A stretch of DNA of 32,314 nucleotides, taken from Candidatus Melainabacteria bacterium. GTDB taxonomy: Bacteria > Cyanobacteriota > Vampirovibrionia > Obscuribacterales > Obscuribacteraceae. Of this stretch, positions 23,880 through 32,234 are shown piece by piece. Location of the stretch: assembly GCA_012965515.1 (NCBI GenBank), contig DTSE01000227.1, positions 1-32,314 of the forward strand, read 5' to 3'. Below the pieces are notes generated by a model. The model saw only the letters and a list, made by a program, of their open reading frames with translations. It made no database searches and was not told where the DNA came from. Position 1 is the stretch's first letter. Each line of letters begins with the position of its first letter. The translations under genes were made by a program, and so were the position numbers.

Positions 23880-26416
23880 TTCTTGTCTGCCCTCGCATCA
23901 GTTTCTGTCTTGCGCTTCTTGAAATATGAGCCGCTCACTTGAAAGTTGATTGGGTTGGAAACATATCCCAATGGCTTGTCCTGGGCGTCCAATGCAATTA
24001 TGCGCACTTCGTAAAAGCCGGGAACCTTGAGAGCTTTCAACGGAATTACTGCCTGGCTGGAACTCAACTGTTCGAACTTGCCTGAATCAGAGACTTTCTC
24101 TGACGGTGCTTTGTCTCGCAGCGTACCGGAGTAGTGCTCAAACCATGATTCCGGTTTGCTGATTTCGTAGTGGACGGATTTTGCACCTTTGATTTTAGTG
24201 GCGTCATAGCGCACCGGACCGAGATCTTCGCTCGTGTAGAGGGTTCCATTGGAGTCTATGAAGTATTTGAACTCGGGGGCGATAGATAGCTCAGGAATTT
24301 GATCGTCTGCGTTTATAAACCGCACCGATTCGACATTTATCTTGCATGGTTTTACCGATGTGTTTATGCGCAGCGCCGTTATTTTTCCTTCGCCTACCCA
24401 GTTCTTTAATTCGCCTACGGAGAATCGATAGGTGTTCACGCCAGGCTTGAGAGGTTGCGCAATTTCTTGTTGTGGTGCGTAGATCGGATGCGTAGCGCCG
24501 GACCAACCGAGGATCAGATACGCATCAGGAGCGATCTGTTTGCCGGCAACGGTTGGTTCAACTTTTAAGGTCAAATCGAGAAAATCAAAATCGATCGACG
24601 GCACATCGATGATTGGCGATTGGACCGATTGCCCTTCGTTTTCCAAAAGGCAATCACCTTTTGCCAGTTCAAAAGTTTGACTTGGCGCGGAAAGTCCGAT
24701 TGAGCGCCAGTCTTTCATCGGAAGCAGTCTTTGCTCGTTGCTGTCCCAGACAAATGCGCCTGCCAGATTTTTGTCGGCAAGAATCGAGCGGAGCCGAGTT
24801 CTGCCGATCAAATTCGCATCGCCGAATGTGACTGGTTCAAAAGTTATTACGCGATTGGTCAAATCTGTTTTTGAAAGTGGGGGCTTCAAAGTTACGCCGA
24901 ACATCGCGGCGTTGTAGAGCATGTGCGCTCCTTTGTGATGCGGTGGCAAATTGAGAATAGCGACTTTCATTTGAGCCGGCTGTCCTTCGAGCGCATTTTC
25001 TACTCCTGCTCTGAGATTGCTGACTCCGCGAGATGCTTCACACCATGGTCGATTGTTGTGCATTGCCAGAACAGTGTAGGACGCAGTGAAAAGTGCCGCC
25101 AATGCCATGCTCAGCAAAGGAAGGAGAGAAACTTGTCCATGACTTTTCTTCTCGTCGCCGGCGCCAAACACGAGAGCAGCCAAAACGAGCACGACCGGTG
25201 CAGTGGCTAGATAGACAAATCGTCCACCTTGCAGGGTGGTGGTAATGTCGAATACTTGAATGGTAGGAGCCAAAGCGATGATGAACCAGCCCAGTCCAAA
25301 TAGGAGGAACGGCGATATTGCAAAAGGCAAGGATTTTAGGTTGTTTTTCCTCGCCGATAAACAAGCGCGCAAAATGGCAATTGCAACGGCACCGGCAGTC
25401 ATCAGTTTGAAAACGAGCCTGAGTTTGTCTTTGGGCTCTGTCACTGCCTCGTTGAACGGCAAGATAAGTCGAGCCAGGCAGCCTTCCATGAACCAGCGAC
25501 GCCACAATGTCGCCTGCAGTCCTTCACCGACAGAGCCGCCATAACCTCCGAAAAGCGTTCCCAGAACGGCGGCTCTAAAGCCGAGGTAAAACAAGAGCAA
25601 TGCAATGTACCATCGGGTCGCCTTCAATGCCTCGACAAAACGTGCGCGCCACCCGCCAGTCTTTTCCGAGCGGCAAAATGACGAGTTGACCAATTCATAG
25701 AGGAATATTGTCGGCGGCAGAGTTATCGCCATCTCCTTAGACATAAGTGAAAGTGTGAATGCCGCGAGACTAGACATCTGCAACGCATTGGCGCGCTTCC
25801 CGTCAGTTTGCCTGGCCAGCAGATAAAGCCAGAGTGACAAAAAAAGAAATGTGGTGCAAACGCTGTCGACGCGGGCGATGATCCAACTCACTACCTCGGG
25901 ATGTAGGGGGTGGCAGGCAAAAAGAGCCGCTGCTAGAAACGCTGTGAAAAACCTCGCACGTCTGTCGAGTTCGGGAAACATGCAGTTGAGAGACAGGAAC
26001 AGAAAAACAGAACTAAGCGTCTGGTAGAAGAAGTTGGATATGTGAAAGCCGTTTGGATTTGCTCCCCAGAAGAGGTAATCGGTCGCCAGGGTGATAGAGA
26101 TGAAGGGACGATAAAAACTAGTCCCTAGAGTTTGCATCCAGTTGGAATAGAAATTTTTTGCTAGTAAATGGGCATTCCCATTGAAGACGGATTTCAGATA
26201 ATCGACATGGGCGAAATCGTCCGCCAAAAAGTAACCGCTGAGACTGCCGTGGAAGGCAGCAAAATTGAGTACTACAATGATAAGAACAGCACCCAGAATT
26301 AATGCAGGCGAATCCTTGGTTGGTTCGCTTGCCGTGGCCGCCCTGCTGGTCAGACCTTCTTGGGGGGTGGACTGCTGAATGTTTTCTATCACCGTGAAGG
26401 ACGTCCCCACTTCCAA
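23876..26416 (-). CDS. GT-C membrane glycosyltransferase, TMTC/GT39-like (copy 1)
   Basis: 846 residues, a paralogue of the next gene in the operon. The acidic pair Asp66-Asp67 lies in 'YFLADDFAHVDYLKS' of the first outer loop. 'CHPLHPEVVSWIIARVDSVC' and 'LMSKEMAITLPPT' mark the same TMTC/GT39-like membrane core. A ~370-residue C-terminal part with beta-rich segments follows; it ends in 'GYVSNPINFQVSG' and a basic tail, and may be periplasmic. The start is TTG at 26416: an in-frame TAG lies two codons before it, so the protein cannot begin upstream, but no good Shine-Dalgarno is visible and a GTG at 26392 is possible. It is the first gene of the operon and overlaps the second by 4 bp. Confidence 0.85.
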   Translation of the reverse strand: MEVGTSFTVIENIQQSTPQEGLTSRAATASEPTKDSPALILGAVLIIVVLNFAAFHGSLSGYFLADDFAHVDYLKSVFNGNAHLLAKNFYSNWMQTLGTSFYRPFISITLATDYLFWGANPNGFHISNFFYQTLSSVFLFLSLNCMFPELDRRARFFTAFLAAALFACHPLHPEVVSWIIARVDSVCTTFLFLSLWLYLLARQTDGKRANALQMSSLAAFTLSLMSKEMAITLPPTIFLYELVNSSFCRSEKTGGWRARFVEALKATRWYIALLLFYLGFRAAVLGTLFGGYGGSVGEGLQATLWRRWFMEGCLARLILPFNEAVTEPKDKLRLVFKLMTAGAVAIAILRACLSARKNNLKSLPFAISPFLLFGLGWFIIALAPTIQVFDITTTLQGGRFVYLATAPVVLVLAALVFGAGDEKKSHGQVSLLPLLSMALAALFTASYTVLAMHNNRPWCEASRGVSNLRAGVENALEGQPAQMKVAILNLPPHHKGAHMLYNAAMFGVTLKPPLSKTDLTNRVITFEPVTFGDANLIGRTRLRSILADKNLAGAFVWDSNEQRLLPMKDWRSIGLSAPSQTFELAKGDCLLENEGQSVQSPIIDVPSIDFDFLDLTLKVEPTVAGKQIAPDAYLILGWSGATHPIYAPQQEIAQPLKPGVNTYRFSVGELKNWVGEGKITALRINTSVKPCKINVESVRFINADDQIPELSIAPEFKYFIDSNGTLYTSEDLGPVRYDATKIKGAKSVHYEISKPESWFEHYSGTLRDKAPSEKVSDSGKFEQLSSSQAVIPLKALKVPGFYEVRIIALDAQDKPLGYVSNPINFQVSGSYFKKRKTETDARADKK

Positions 26417-26713
26417 ACTCTATCGAGCAACCAGTGCTCATCAGGCGCGAGTGAGCTTTTGGAGAGAATTTGGATATATTGGTCTCATTGCTCAAAACGG
26501 TCCGATTATGACTTGGATTGGCTCAGAATGCGTGAGTTAGACATCAGCAGGGGTAGCCAGATTGGACTTTTCTTGTTAGAAAAATAATAGGAGAGTAATT
26601 GAATTAGAAGTTTAAGTAACATCTGCCGAACCAGGCAACCAGGTAAGCTTTAGTACCTAGCCAAGTGGTGAATTCTAAAGACCGGAAATCCCGTAGTACT
26701 CGTACTCTTAGAA
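26417..26713. promoter_or_regulatory. Divergent intergenic region, glycosyltransferase operon / GH1
   Basis: About 297 bp with no credible gene. It should contain promoters for both directions. Visible structure: a weak stem AGGTA...TACCT (26641-26658) and a short palindrome AGTAC-TC-GTACT (26695-26706) ending 7 bases before the GH1 start, where a Shine-Dalgarno is missing. These might be a protein site or leader hairpin. No known riboswitch consensus was recognised. Confidence 0.35.
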
Positions 26714-28141
26714 ATGGAAGACCATATCACTGACGAATCGATGCTCAAGTTCCCGGATGGCTTCATCTGGGGCGCTGCCACGTCTCACTTCCAGGTGGAA
26801 GGGCATCCGATTGAAATTAAAAACCAGCTATCCGACTGGTCCAAATGGGCTTCCATTGCCGGAAATATTGCCGATAGCACGACTGCCGATGCCGCCTGTG
26901 ATTTCGTTTCGCGGTATCTGGATGATATTGAACTTCTCAGTGGTTTGAATCTGGGTGCCTTACGAATCAGTTTGAATTGGGCGGTTCTTTGCCCAAATGA
27001 CCGCAACGGACAGGGTCGCAAGCGCCTCAATCAGGAAGGCGTTCGCTATTACAAGAAGCTGCTCTCCACCTTGAAAGAGCGCGGCATTACAACGTTTGTT
27101 ACCCTCTTCCACTTTTGTCTGCCGCAATGGCTGGCCGAAGAGGGCGGTTGGCTAGGACCAAGAACTGCTCAGGAGTTCGGGCGCTTTGCCGAGCTGGTGG
27201 CGGGCGAGTTGGGCGAGTATATAGACTATTGGATCACTATCAACGAACCGCTGCCCTATGCTTATCAGGGTTACGTCGAAGGCTCATGGCCGCCGGGACA
27301 AAAACACCATTACGTCAATGCATTCAAGTGCGTGCACAACATGCTCGAAGGGCATGCGCTGGCCTATCATGCTATCCATAAGATTATTCCTGCGGCTCAG
27401 GTAAGTTTCACAAATCACTGGCGTCCGTTCGTGCCAGTCAACAAGTGGAATCCCCTCGATAATCTGGTCACTCACATGCGCAATCGCGTGTTTAATCATA
27501 TGTTTCCGAACGCGATTAAGACCGGCCGGATGCATTTTCCATTTCCGCTTACTCTGCGCACAGCCATCAAAGAACTTTGCGAACCTATCGAAGGTTTGAA
27601 GGGCACTATGGATTACAGCGGGGTCAACTACTACACTCGCGATCTTTCGCATCACAGTCTGGAAGCGCCTTTTGACGTGTTCGGCAGAAGTACTCGTTGT
27701 GCCGATTCAGAGATAAGCTGCATGGGTTGGGAAAGTTATCCAGACGGTCTGTACGACGTCCTCACCCAGGAGATGCGGCAATACTCGAAGCGCGACGACG
27801 GCAGAGAGTGTCCGATTATCATCACGGAAAACGGTTTTGCCGACCTCTTTCCTGCTCACCTGACTGAGGATGGCGATTGGTCTTTGATCGACGATTACCG
27901 TATCAAATACATGATCTCGCACTTGAAAGCGATGCACAAAGCCATCAAGAAGGGCGCCAATGTGAAGGGTTATTTGTATTGGTCGTTGCTTGATAACTTC
28001 GAATGGGCCGAAGGGCTGAAAGCCCGTTTCGGCTTAGTACGCGTGGCTTTCCCGACTCAAAAGCGAACTCTGCGCAAGAGTGCCCATGTGTATGCCAAAA
28101 TAGCTTTAAGCAATGCGCTGGACAACAGATCGGGCTATTAG
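26714..28141 (+). CDS. GH1 family glycosidase (beta-glucosidase type)
   Basis: 475 residues, normal for a one-domain GH1 (beta/alpha)8 barrel. It begins with the family signature 'FPDGFIWGAATSHFQVEG'. Both catalytic carboxylates are present: acid/base Glu178 in 'TINEP' and nucleophile Glu372 in 'ITENG'. 'YWSLLDNFEWAEG', near the C-terminus, is the sugar-binding segment. No signal peptide is present, so it acts in the cytoplasm on imported or internally produced beta-glycosides. The sugar specificity cannot be read from sequence. The start at 26714 lacks a clear Shine-Dalgarno sequence; an ATG at 26741 directly before the conserved region is an alternative. The DsbD-like gene follows after about 16 bp and is likely in the same transcript. 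Confidence 0.93.
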   Translation: MEDHITDESMLKFPDGFIWGAATSHFQVEGHPIEIKNQLSDWSKWASIAGNIADSTTADAACDFVSRYLDDIELLSGLNLGALRISLNWAVLCPNDRNGQGRKRLNQEGVRYYKKLLSTLKERGITTFVTLFHFCLPQWLAEEGGWLGPRTAQEFGRFAELVAGELGEYIDYWITINEPLPYAYQGYVEGSWPPGQKHHYVNAFKCVHNMLEGHALAYHAIHKIIPAAQVSFTNHWRPFVPVNKWNPLDNLVTHMRNRVFNHMFPNAIKTGRMHFPFPLTLRTAIKELCEPIEGLKGTMDYSGVNYYTRDLSHHSLEAPFDVFGRSTRCADSEISCMGWESYPDGLYDVLTQEMRQYSKRDDGRECPIIITENGFADLFPAHLTEDGDWSLIDDYRIKYMISHLKAMHKAIKKGANVKGYLYWSLLDNFEWAEGLKARFGLVRVAFPTQKRTLRKSAHVYAKIALSNALDNRSGY

Positions 28142-28157
28142 GACACTCAGCAAATTT

Positions 28158-30164
28158 ATGAATACAAAATCGAAGGTGAAGTTCTTTCTTCCTCTGGCTT
28201 TTGCTCTGCTTTCCGTCTTTGCCATTCTCGCCCCGGCGCCGAATCTTCTAGCGACACAAACGGCTCAAGCTGCTCAAGCAGAAGGAGCCAAACACACTTC
28301 ATTGCGCATGGTCGCGGATGTTAAGGAAGTCGTGCCGGGATCGACATTCATGCTTGGCGTGGAGCTGACCATGCAGCCAGGCTGGCATACATATTACAAA
28401 GAGTCCGGTGATGCGGGCATGCCTACCTCAATAGAATGGGTGCTGCCGCCTGGATACAAACACGGCGATCTGCTCTGGAAGAAGCCGCACAAGTTTGATG
28501 ATGGTGGCATCGTCACCTATGGTTATGCAGAAAAAACAGTCATTGCCGCAAAGATCACCGCACCAGATACGATACCGGATGGTGAGCAAAAGCTGGTCGC
28601 AAAAGTTAAGTGGTTAGAGTGCAAAGAACTTTGTATTCCCGGTTCGGGTGAAACTTCTATGATCTTGCCCGCTGGCAAGAAGGGCTCAACGGCGCAACCT
28701 GGAGAAACAGATGCGTTCAAAGGCAGTGGTTTTGAGGGACGGACTTCCGATCTGACGACGGATGGACATGGCACTACCAGCGGTGATAGTGCCAGCTCTG
28801 CCACAACGAATACATCGACCGGTAGCGCTCCGGCTTCGAGCGGCGGAAGTATCTTGGATCGTAACCTCACACCTGCCGATGCGGGCGGAACCATGCCGTC
28901 TTACATGTATTTTGCGTTGGCTGTTCTCGGCGGTTTTATTCTCAACTTCATGCCTTGCGTTCTTCCTGTAATCGCAATCAAAATCATCAGTTTGATGGAA
29001 CAGGTCAATGACGAACCCGGTCGTGTTCGTCTGCAAGGGTTGGTTTTCGCTGCCGGTATTCTCTCGTCATTCCTTGTTTTAGGCGCTCTGGTTCTCGCGG
29101 CCAGAGAGGCTGGCCAGTCTGTTGGCTGGGGATTTCAAATGCAGTATCCGCCATTCGTAATTGCAATGGCGACGATTATCATGATCTTTTCGCTCAGTCT
29201 TTTCGGACTATTCTATGTGACTGTGAATCCGGGGCAGGAGCAAATTGACAAACTCGCCAGTAAAGAAGGATTGACTGGGACATTTTTCAAAGGAGTTTTG
29301 GCGACAGTATTATCCACTCCGTGCACCGCGCCTGCATTGGGCCCAGCTGTAGGATTTGCTTTTGCGCAGCCGCCGATTGTTATCTTCGGCATCTTCGAAG
29401 CAGTTGGCCTCGGCATGTCGTTGCCATATTTGTTGCTGACGATCAATCCAAATTGGTTGCGTTTCATCCCCAAACCGGGTGTGTGGATGGAGAAGTTCAA
29501 GGAAGCCATGGGATTTGTTCTTCTTGCAACCGTAGCCTGGCTGTTGAGCGTTGTTGGAGCGCAAGTCGGAGCCGGCGGAGTGCAGTCGGTTGGATTCTTC
29601 TTGACTGGTATTGCTTTTGCAGTGTGGGTCAGTGCACGCTTTACAGACTTGTCTTCAACAAGTCAGCGAAAGGCTGTCGTCTGGTCTATTTCTGGGCTGA
29701 TCTCGGCCGCCTGTTTGTATGTATTCATTCTCTCGCGTCCAGATCTTATGGGTAACTTACCGGCTGAAAAGGCGTCAGCAAAAACTGCGGTCACCGAATC
29801 TGGTATCACATGGGTGCCCTTCAGCATAGAAGATTTGGACAAGAATATCGCAGCAAACAAGACTATTCTCCTGGATTTCACTGCTGATTGGTGTCTCACC
29901 TGCAAGGTCAATGAAAAAACTGTTTTGGACAGTGCACCGGTCGTGGAGCAATTGAAAGCACTAAATGTGGTGACAATGAAAGCCGACTGGACCCGCCGGG
30001 ATGAGACAATTTCAAAACTGCTGCAAAAGTTTCAGCGCAGTGGGGTTCCGCTCTATGTAGTCTTTCCGGCAGGACGAGGTTCGTCTCCAATCGTTCTTCC
30101 TGAAGTGATCACACCACAACTGGTGGTGGATAAATTGAAAGAAGCCGGTCCCAGTAAAAGTTAG
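28158..30164 (+). CDS. DsbD/ScsB-type thiol:disulfide transporter with C-terminal thioredoxin domain
   Basis: 668 residues from the ATG at 28158, which starts the signal peptide ('FFLPLAFALLSVFAILAPAP'); a frame from 28113 overlaps GH1 and is less likely. It has three modules. The N-terminal periplasmic DsbD-alpha/ScsB-like domain has Cys155 and Cys159 ('WLECKELCIPG'). A Ser/Thr-rich linker leads to the membrane DsbD domain with Cys267 ('FMPCVLPV') and Cys389 ('LSTPCTAPALG'). The C-terminal thioredoxin domain has the pair Cys579-Cys582 ('ADWCLTCK'). The protein passes electrons from cytoplasmic thioredoxin across the membrane to periplasmic targets. All redox cysteines of the relay are intact. 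Bases 29269-29348, covering Cys389, recur exactly at the right end of the window. Confidence 0.92.
   Translation: MNTKSKVKFFLPLAFALLSVFAILAPAPNLLATQTAQAAQAEGAKHTSLRMVADVKEVVPGSTFMLGVELTMQPGWHTYYKESGDAGMPTSIEWVLPPGYKHGDLLWKKPHKFDDGGIVTYGYAEKTVIAAKITAPDTIPDGEQKLVAKVKWLECKELCIPGSGETSMILPAGKKGSTAQPGETDAFKGSGFEGRTSDLTTDGHGTTSGDSASSATTNTSTGSAPASSGGSILDRNLTPADAGGTMPSYMYFALAVLGGFILNFMPCVLPVIAIKIISLMEQVNDEPGRVRLQGLVFAAGILSSFLVLGALVLAAREAGQSVGWGFQMQYPPFVIAMATIIMIFSLSLFGLFYVTVNPGQEQIDKLASKEGLTGTFFKGVLATVLSTPCTAPALGPAVGFAFAQPPIVIFGIFEAVGLGMSLPYLLLTINPNWLRFIPKPGVWMEKFKEAMGFVLLATVAWLLSVVGAQVGAGGVQSVGFFLTGIAFAVWVSARFTDLSSTSQRKAVVWSISGLISAACLYVFILSRPDLMGNLPAEKASAKTAVTESGITWVPFSIEDLDKNIAANKTILLDFTADWCLTCKVNEKTVLDSAPVVEQLKALNVVTMKADWTRRDETISKLLQKFQRSGVPLYVVFPAGRGSSPIVLPEVITPQLVVDKLKEAGPSKS
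29269..29348 (+). repeat. 80-bp exact direct repeat, copy 1 (inside dsbD-like gene)
   Basis: This stretch encodes the loop and helix around Cys389 of the DsbD-like protein. It is identical, base for base and in the same orientation, to 32235-32314. Here it is in its natural place: the reading frame continues on both sides. Confidence 0.95.
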
Positions 30165-30233
30165 TCAGGTCCACAGCCTGCATACATGCCGTCTGTATGT
30201 CGGACAATGATGTCGCGTACCGTCTTGGCGTGG

Positions 30234-30446
30234 GGGCGCATTGCATGCGCCCTTCGTGCGGGCGGCAAGAATGCCGCCCCTACTCCTTCGGACCGATGCC
30301 ATGCGTTGCCTGGTCCGCGTAATAGCGCATTGCATGCGCCTTTCGCGCCGGCGACAAGTCGCTCCTGCATTCGAGAATGTGTCGCATCTGTCTGGTGCAG
30401 GGGCGATGCTATCCACTGCCAGTTGTGGGAGATTAGCCCGCCCCTA
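30234..30446. repeat. Hairpin-rich intergenic repeat (REP-like)
   Basis: Between the convergent dsbD-like and peroxiredoxin genes. Hairpin 1: GGGCGCAT (30234-30241), loop TGC, ATGCGCCC (30245-30252). Hairpin 2: GGGCGGCA (30260-30267), loop AGAA, TGCCGCCC (30272-30279). A second, decayed copy has GCGCAT-TGC-ATGCGC (30325-30339) and GCGAC-AA-GTCGC (30351-30362). The segment from 30398 (GCAGGGGCGA) to 30446 (CGCCCCTAC) forms an outer inverted pair. GC content and structure differ sharply from neighbours. This looks like a dispersed palindromic element of the kind ending in GTAGGGGCG, found in many genomes. It may also terminate both genes. Confidence 0.7.
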
Positions 30447-30456
30447 CAGCGGTTCT

Positions 30457-30921
30457 CTATAGTTTTGCGATTTCTTCGAGAACTTTTGCGTTATCCGGCA
30501 TTCCTTCGTGAACGAATTGAATGACGCCGTTCTTATCGATGAGGAAAAGAACGCGATTAGCTGTAGTTTTGTCTTCAGCGACAACGCCGTATTTGCGACC
30601 AACTTCATGGGTGTGATCCGCCAGCAAGTGTTGTTTCAGGTTGAACTTTGCGGCAAAACCTTCGTGGCTCTTTACGGAATCTGTTGAGACGCCGAATACA
30701 ACGGTGTCTGCACTTTCAAACTTGGAATAATCTTCGGTGATTGCGCACATTTCCTTTGTGCATCCCGGTGTATTGTCTTTTGGATAAAACGCGAGAACAA
30801 CGTTCTTTTTCCCGCGGTAATCGGCGAGGCTGATTTTGCCTTCCGGATAGGCTTCACAAGTAAATTCAGGTGCCTTTTCGCCAACGCGAGGCAATGCGAC
30901 AGCTTCTCTTGGTGACGTCAT
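30457..30921 (-). CDS. bcp: Peroxiredoxin, PrxQ/Bcp type
   Basis: 154 residues, the family length. It reduces hydrogen and alkyl peroxides using thioredoxin, in the cytoplasm. The peroxidatic cysteine is Cys54 in 'YPKDNTPGCTKEMC', and Cys59 five residues later is the resolving cysteine of the alpha2 class of PrxQ. Thr51 and Pro52 precede it as expected. 'VVFGVSTDSVKSHEGFAAKF' and 'VLFLIDKNGVIQFVHEG' complete the thioredoxin fold. There is no signal peptide. The ATG at 30921 has GAGGAAG seven bases upstream. It converges on the dsbD-like gene across the repeat region; both handle thiol redox, though they use different strands and promoters. Confidence 0.94.
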   Translation of the reverse strand: MTSPREAVALPRVGEKAPEFTCEAYPEGKISLADYRGKKNVVLAFYPKDNTPGCTKEMCAITEDYSKFESADTVVFGVSTDSVKSHEGFAAKFNLKQHLLADHTHEVGRKYGVVAEDKTTANRVLFLIDKNGVIQFVHEGMPDNAKVLEEIAKL

Positions 30922-31045
30922 AGGGATCTTCCTCTCTTTCTAGGATTGAAAGGCACCATTGTTGCACTGTGACGCAAAGACGCGCGATTATTTAATCTCC
31001 AAAGAGACTTATGGTAACCGAAGTTCCAAACTGCTCAGATTGCGA

Positions 31046-32234
31046 TTAACCGTTGATGGTTTCTTGAATTGCTTCAACGAGATTGTCGAGACCACCAACT
31101 GAGAATTGATCGGCAAAGACGGCCAGGATGCCGACATCAACGTCTGTAAGGATTGTCACTTTCAGCTCGCCCTTCAAGTCAGTGAGCAAGACCATCTGTC
31201 TCAGTTTGCCGATCTCAAGCTTGTTGGTGCCCAGGTTGCTCGTGCTGAGCAATGCGGTGGAGAGCACGCCAAGTGTGTCCTTGTCCATGTCTGAGCGTGT
31301 GGATGCTGCAATCACAAGACCATCGTGACCGACGATCAAACTTCCATACACATTCGGGAATGTGTCGATGTGATTGAGCAGTGCTTGAATGCCTTCACCA
31401 CGAGCGGCGCTGATGACTCTAGCGGTAGCAAGATTTGCACCGATTGTTCTTTGCTCTTCTTCTGCTTTGATGATGCTCTCTACGACAGAAACGTCGAGAA
31501 GCAGCTTGCCAACAGTCTTCATGGTGCCAACCGAGTCGGCTCCAGTTGTAGGTTCGGCTGCCGACTTGTTGGAAAGTCTTCCGAATTCTTTGAGTTGATT
31601 AGGCTTGAGCGGCTTGCCGTCAGGACCTACAGGCGGTGTGCTTTCCTTCAGTGCTTCGAGATCCGGTTTGGTGAACATCGAAGTCTCTTTGACCGGCTTT
31701 GCAAGATCGTTTGGCAGTGGAGTGGAAGCAGCAGCCGCAGCCGCAGCAGCTGCAGCAGCCGCGGCTGCTTCTTTTTCTCTTTGAGCTACGACTTCCAACT
31801 CACCGGTGTCGGTGACCGGCTTGACTTTGCCTTTCCCGACTTCTCTCAATGCCTCTTCTGAAGCCAGGTTGGAGAAGATTTCTTCGATGTCATCGTCGAC
31901 GCCATGTTCAAACAGCGGTTTGTCTTCGTCCTCATCGTCATCGAGACGTCGTGACGGCAAAGTTTTCTCGGGTTTTGCTTCCGCTACCGGTTTGGCTTCA
32001 GGTTCAAACGAAATGTCTTTTCCTGCGCCCGATTCGCGCGCCTTGGCGAAGATTGCGTCGATGTCTGCTTCTTCCTCTTCTTTCTTAACCGCAGCGGCAG
32101 GAGCAGCACTACTAACTTCGCGAAGAGCCTCTTCAGAAGCGAGTTTTTTGAAGACTTCGTCGACATCGCTGTCGAGGTTTTCATCGAAGAGCGGCTTGTC
32201 TTCGTCTTCGTCATCATCTAGACGGCGCGAAACA
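31046..32234 (-). CDS. Roadblock/LC7-domain protein with tandem N-terminal repeats (5' end missing)
   Basis: The C-terminal ~105 residues are a roadblock/LC7 domain (MglB-like): 'FPNVYGSLIVGHDGLVIAAS', 'DTLGVLSTALLSTSNLG' and 'VDVGILAVFADQFSVGGLDN'. In bacteria these domains bind small Ras-like GTPases or act in polarity and gliding control. Upstream is a long acidic, Ala/Pro-rich region with a run of 13-14 alanines (~31720-31765). Before that lie two copies of a repeat beginning 'SRRLDDDEDEDKPLF' and ending 'LASEEALREV'. A TTG at 31958-31960 would give a 304-residue protein, but the frame stays open and the repeats continue upstream, so the real start is beyond the window. The frame hits a stop at 32276-32278 inside the foreign 80-bp end segment, so that part is not this gene. 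Confidence 0.8.
31838..32230 (-). repeat. Tandem 276-bp (92-residue) coding repeats
   Basis: Two copies of a 39-residue core, 32114-32230 and 31838-31954, are spaced exactly 276 bp apart. By my alignment 29 of 39 residues are identical: the first 15 (SRRLDDDEDEDKPLF) and last 10 (LASEEALREV) match fully, and the middle differs. Between cores lies an Ala/Lys/Glu-rich stretch with 'EEEADIDAIFAKARESG'. The first copy is cut by the junction at 32234, so more units probably lie outside. Confidence 0.85.

Noticed and set aside
26590-26713. Riboswitch upstream of GH1
   Set aside because: I compared it with the cyclic-di-GMP, SAM and cobalamin consensus patterns I know; only short weak stems are present and no conserved core is seen.
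30234-30446. CRISPR-like array
   Set aside because: There are only two imperfect copies, no regular spacers and no cas genes; the copies are internally palindromic hairpins, which fits a REP-like element better.
31720-31770. Simple GCN microsatellite as a phase-variation tract
   Set aside because: It codes an alanine run with mixed GCN codons in triplet register, so slippage would not shift the frame in an on/off manner.
31325-31861. 178-residue plus-strand open frame
   Set aside because: It is antisense to the roadblock gene; its Cys/Phe/Ser-rich translation is the reverse of the repetitive coding sequence.
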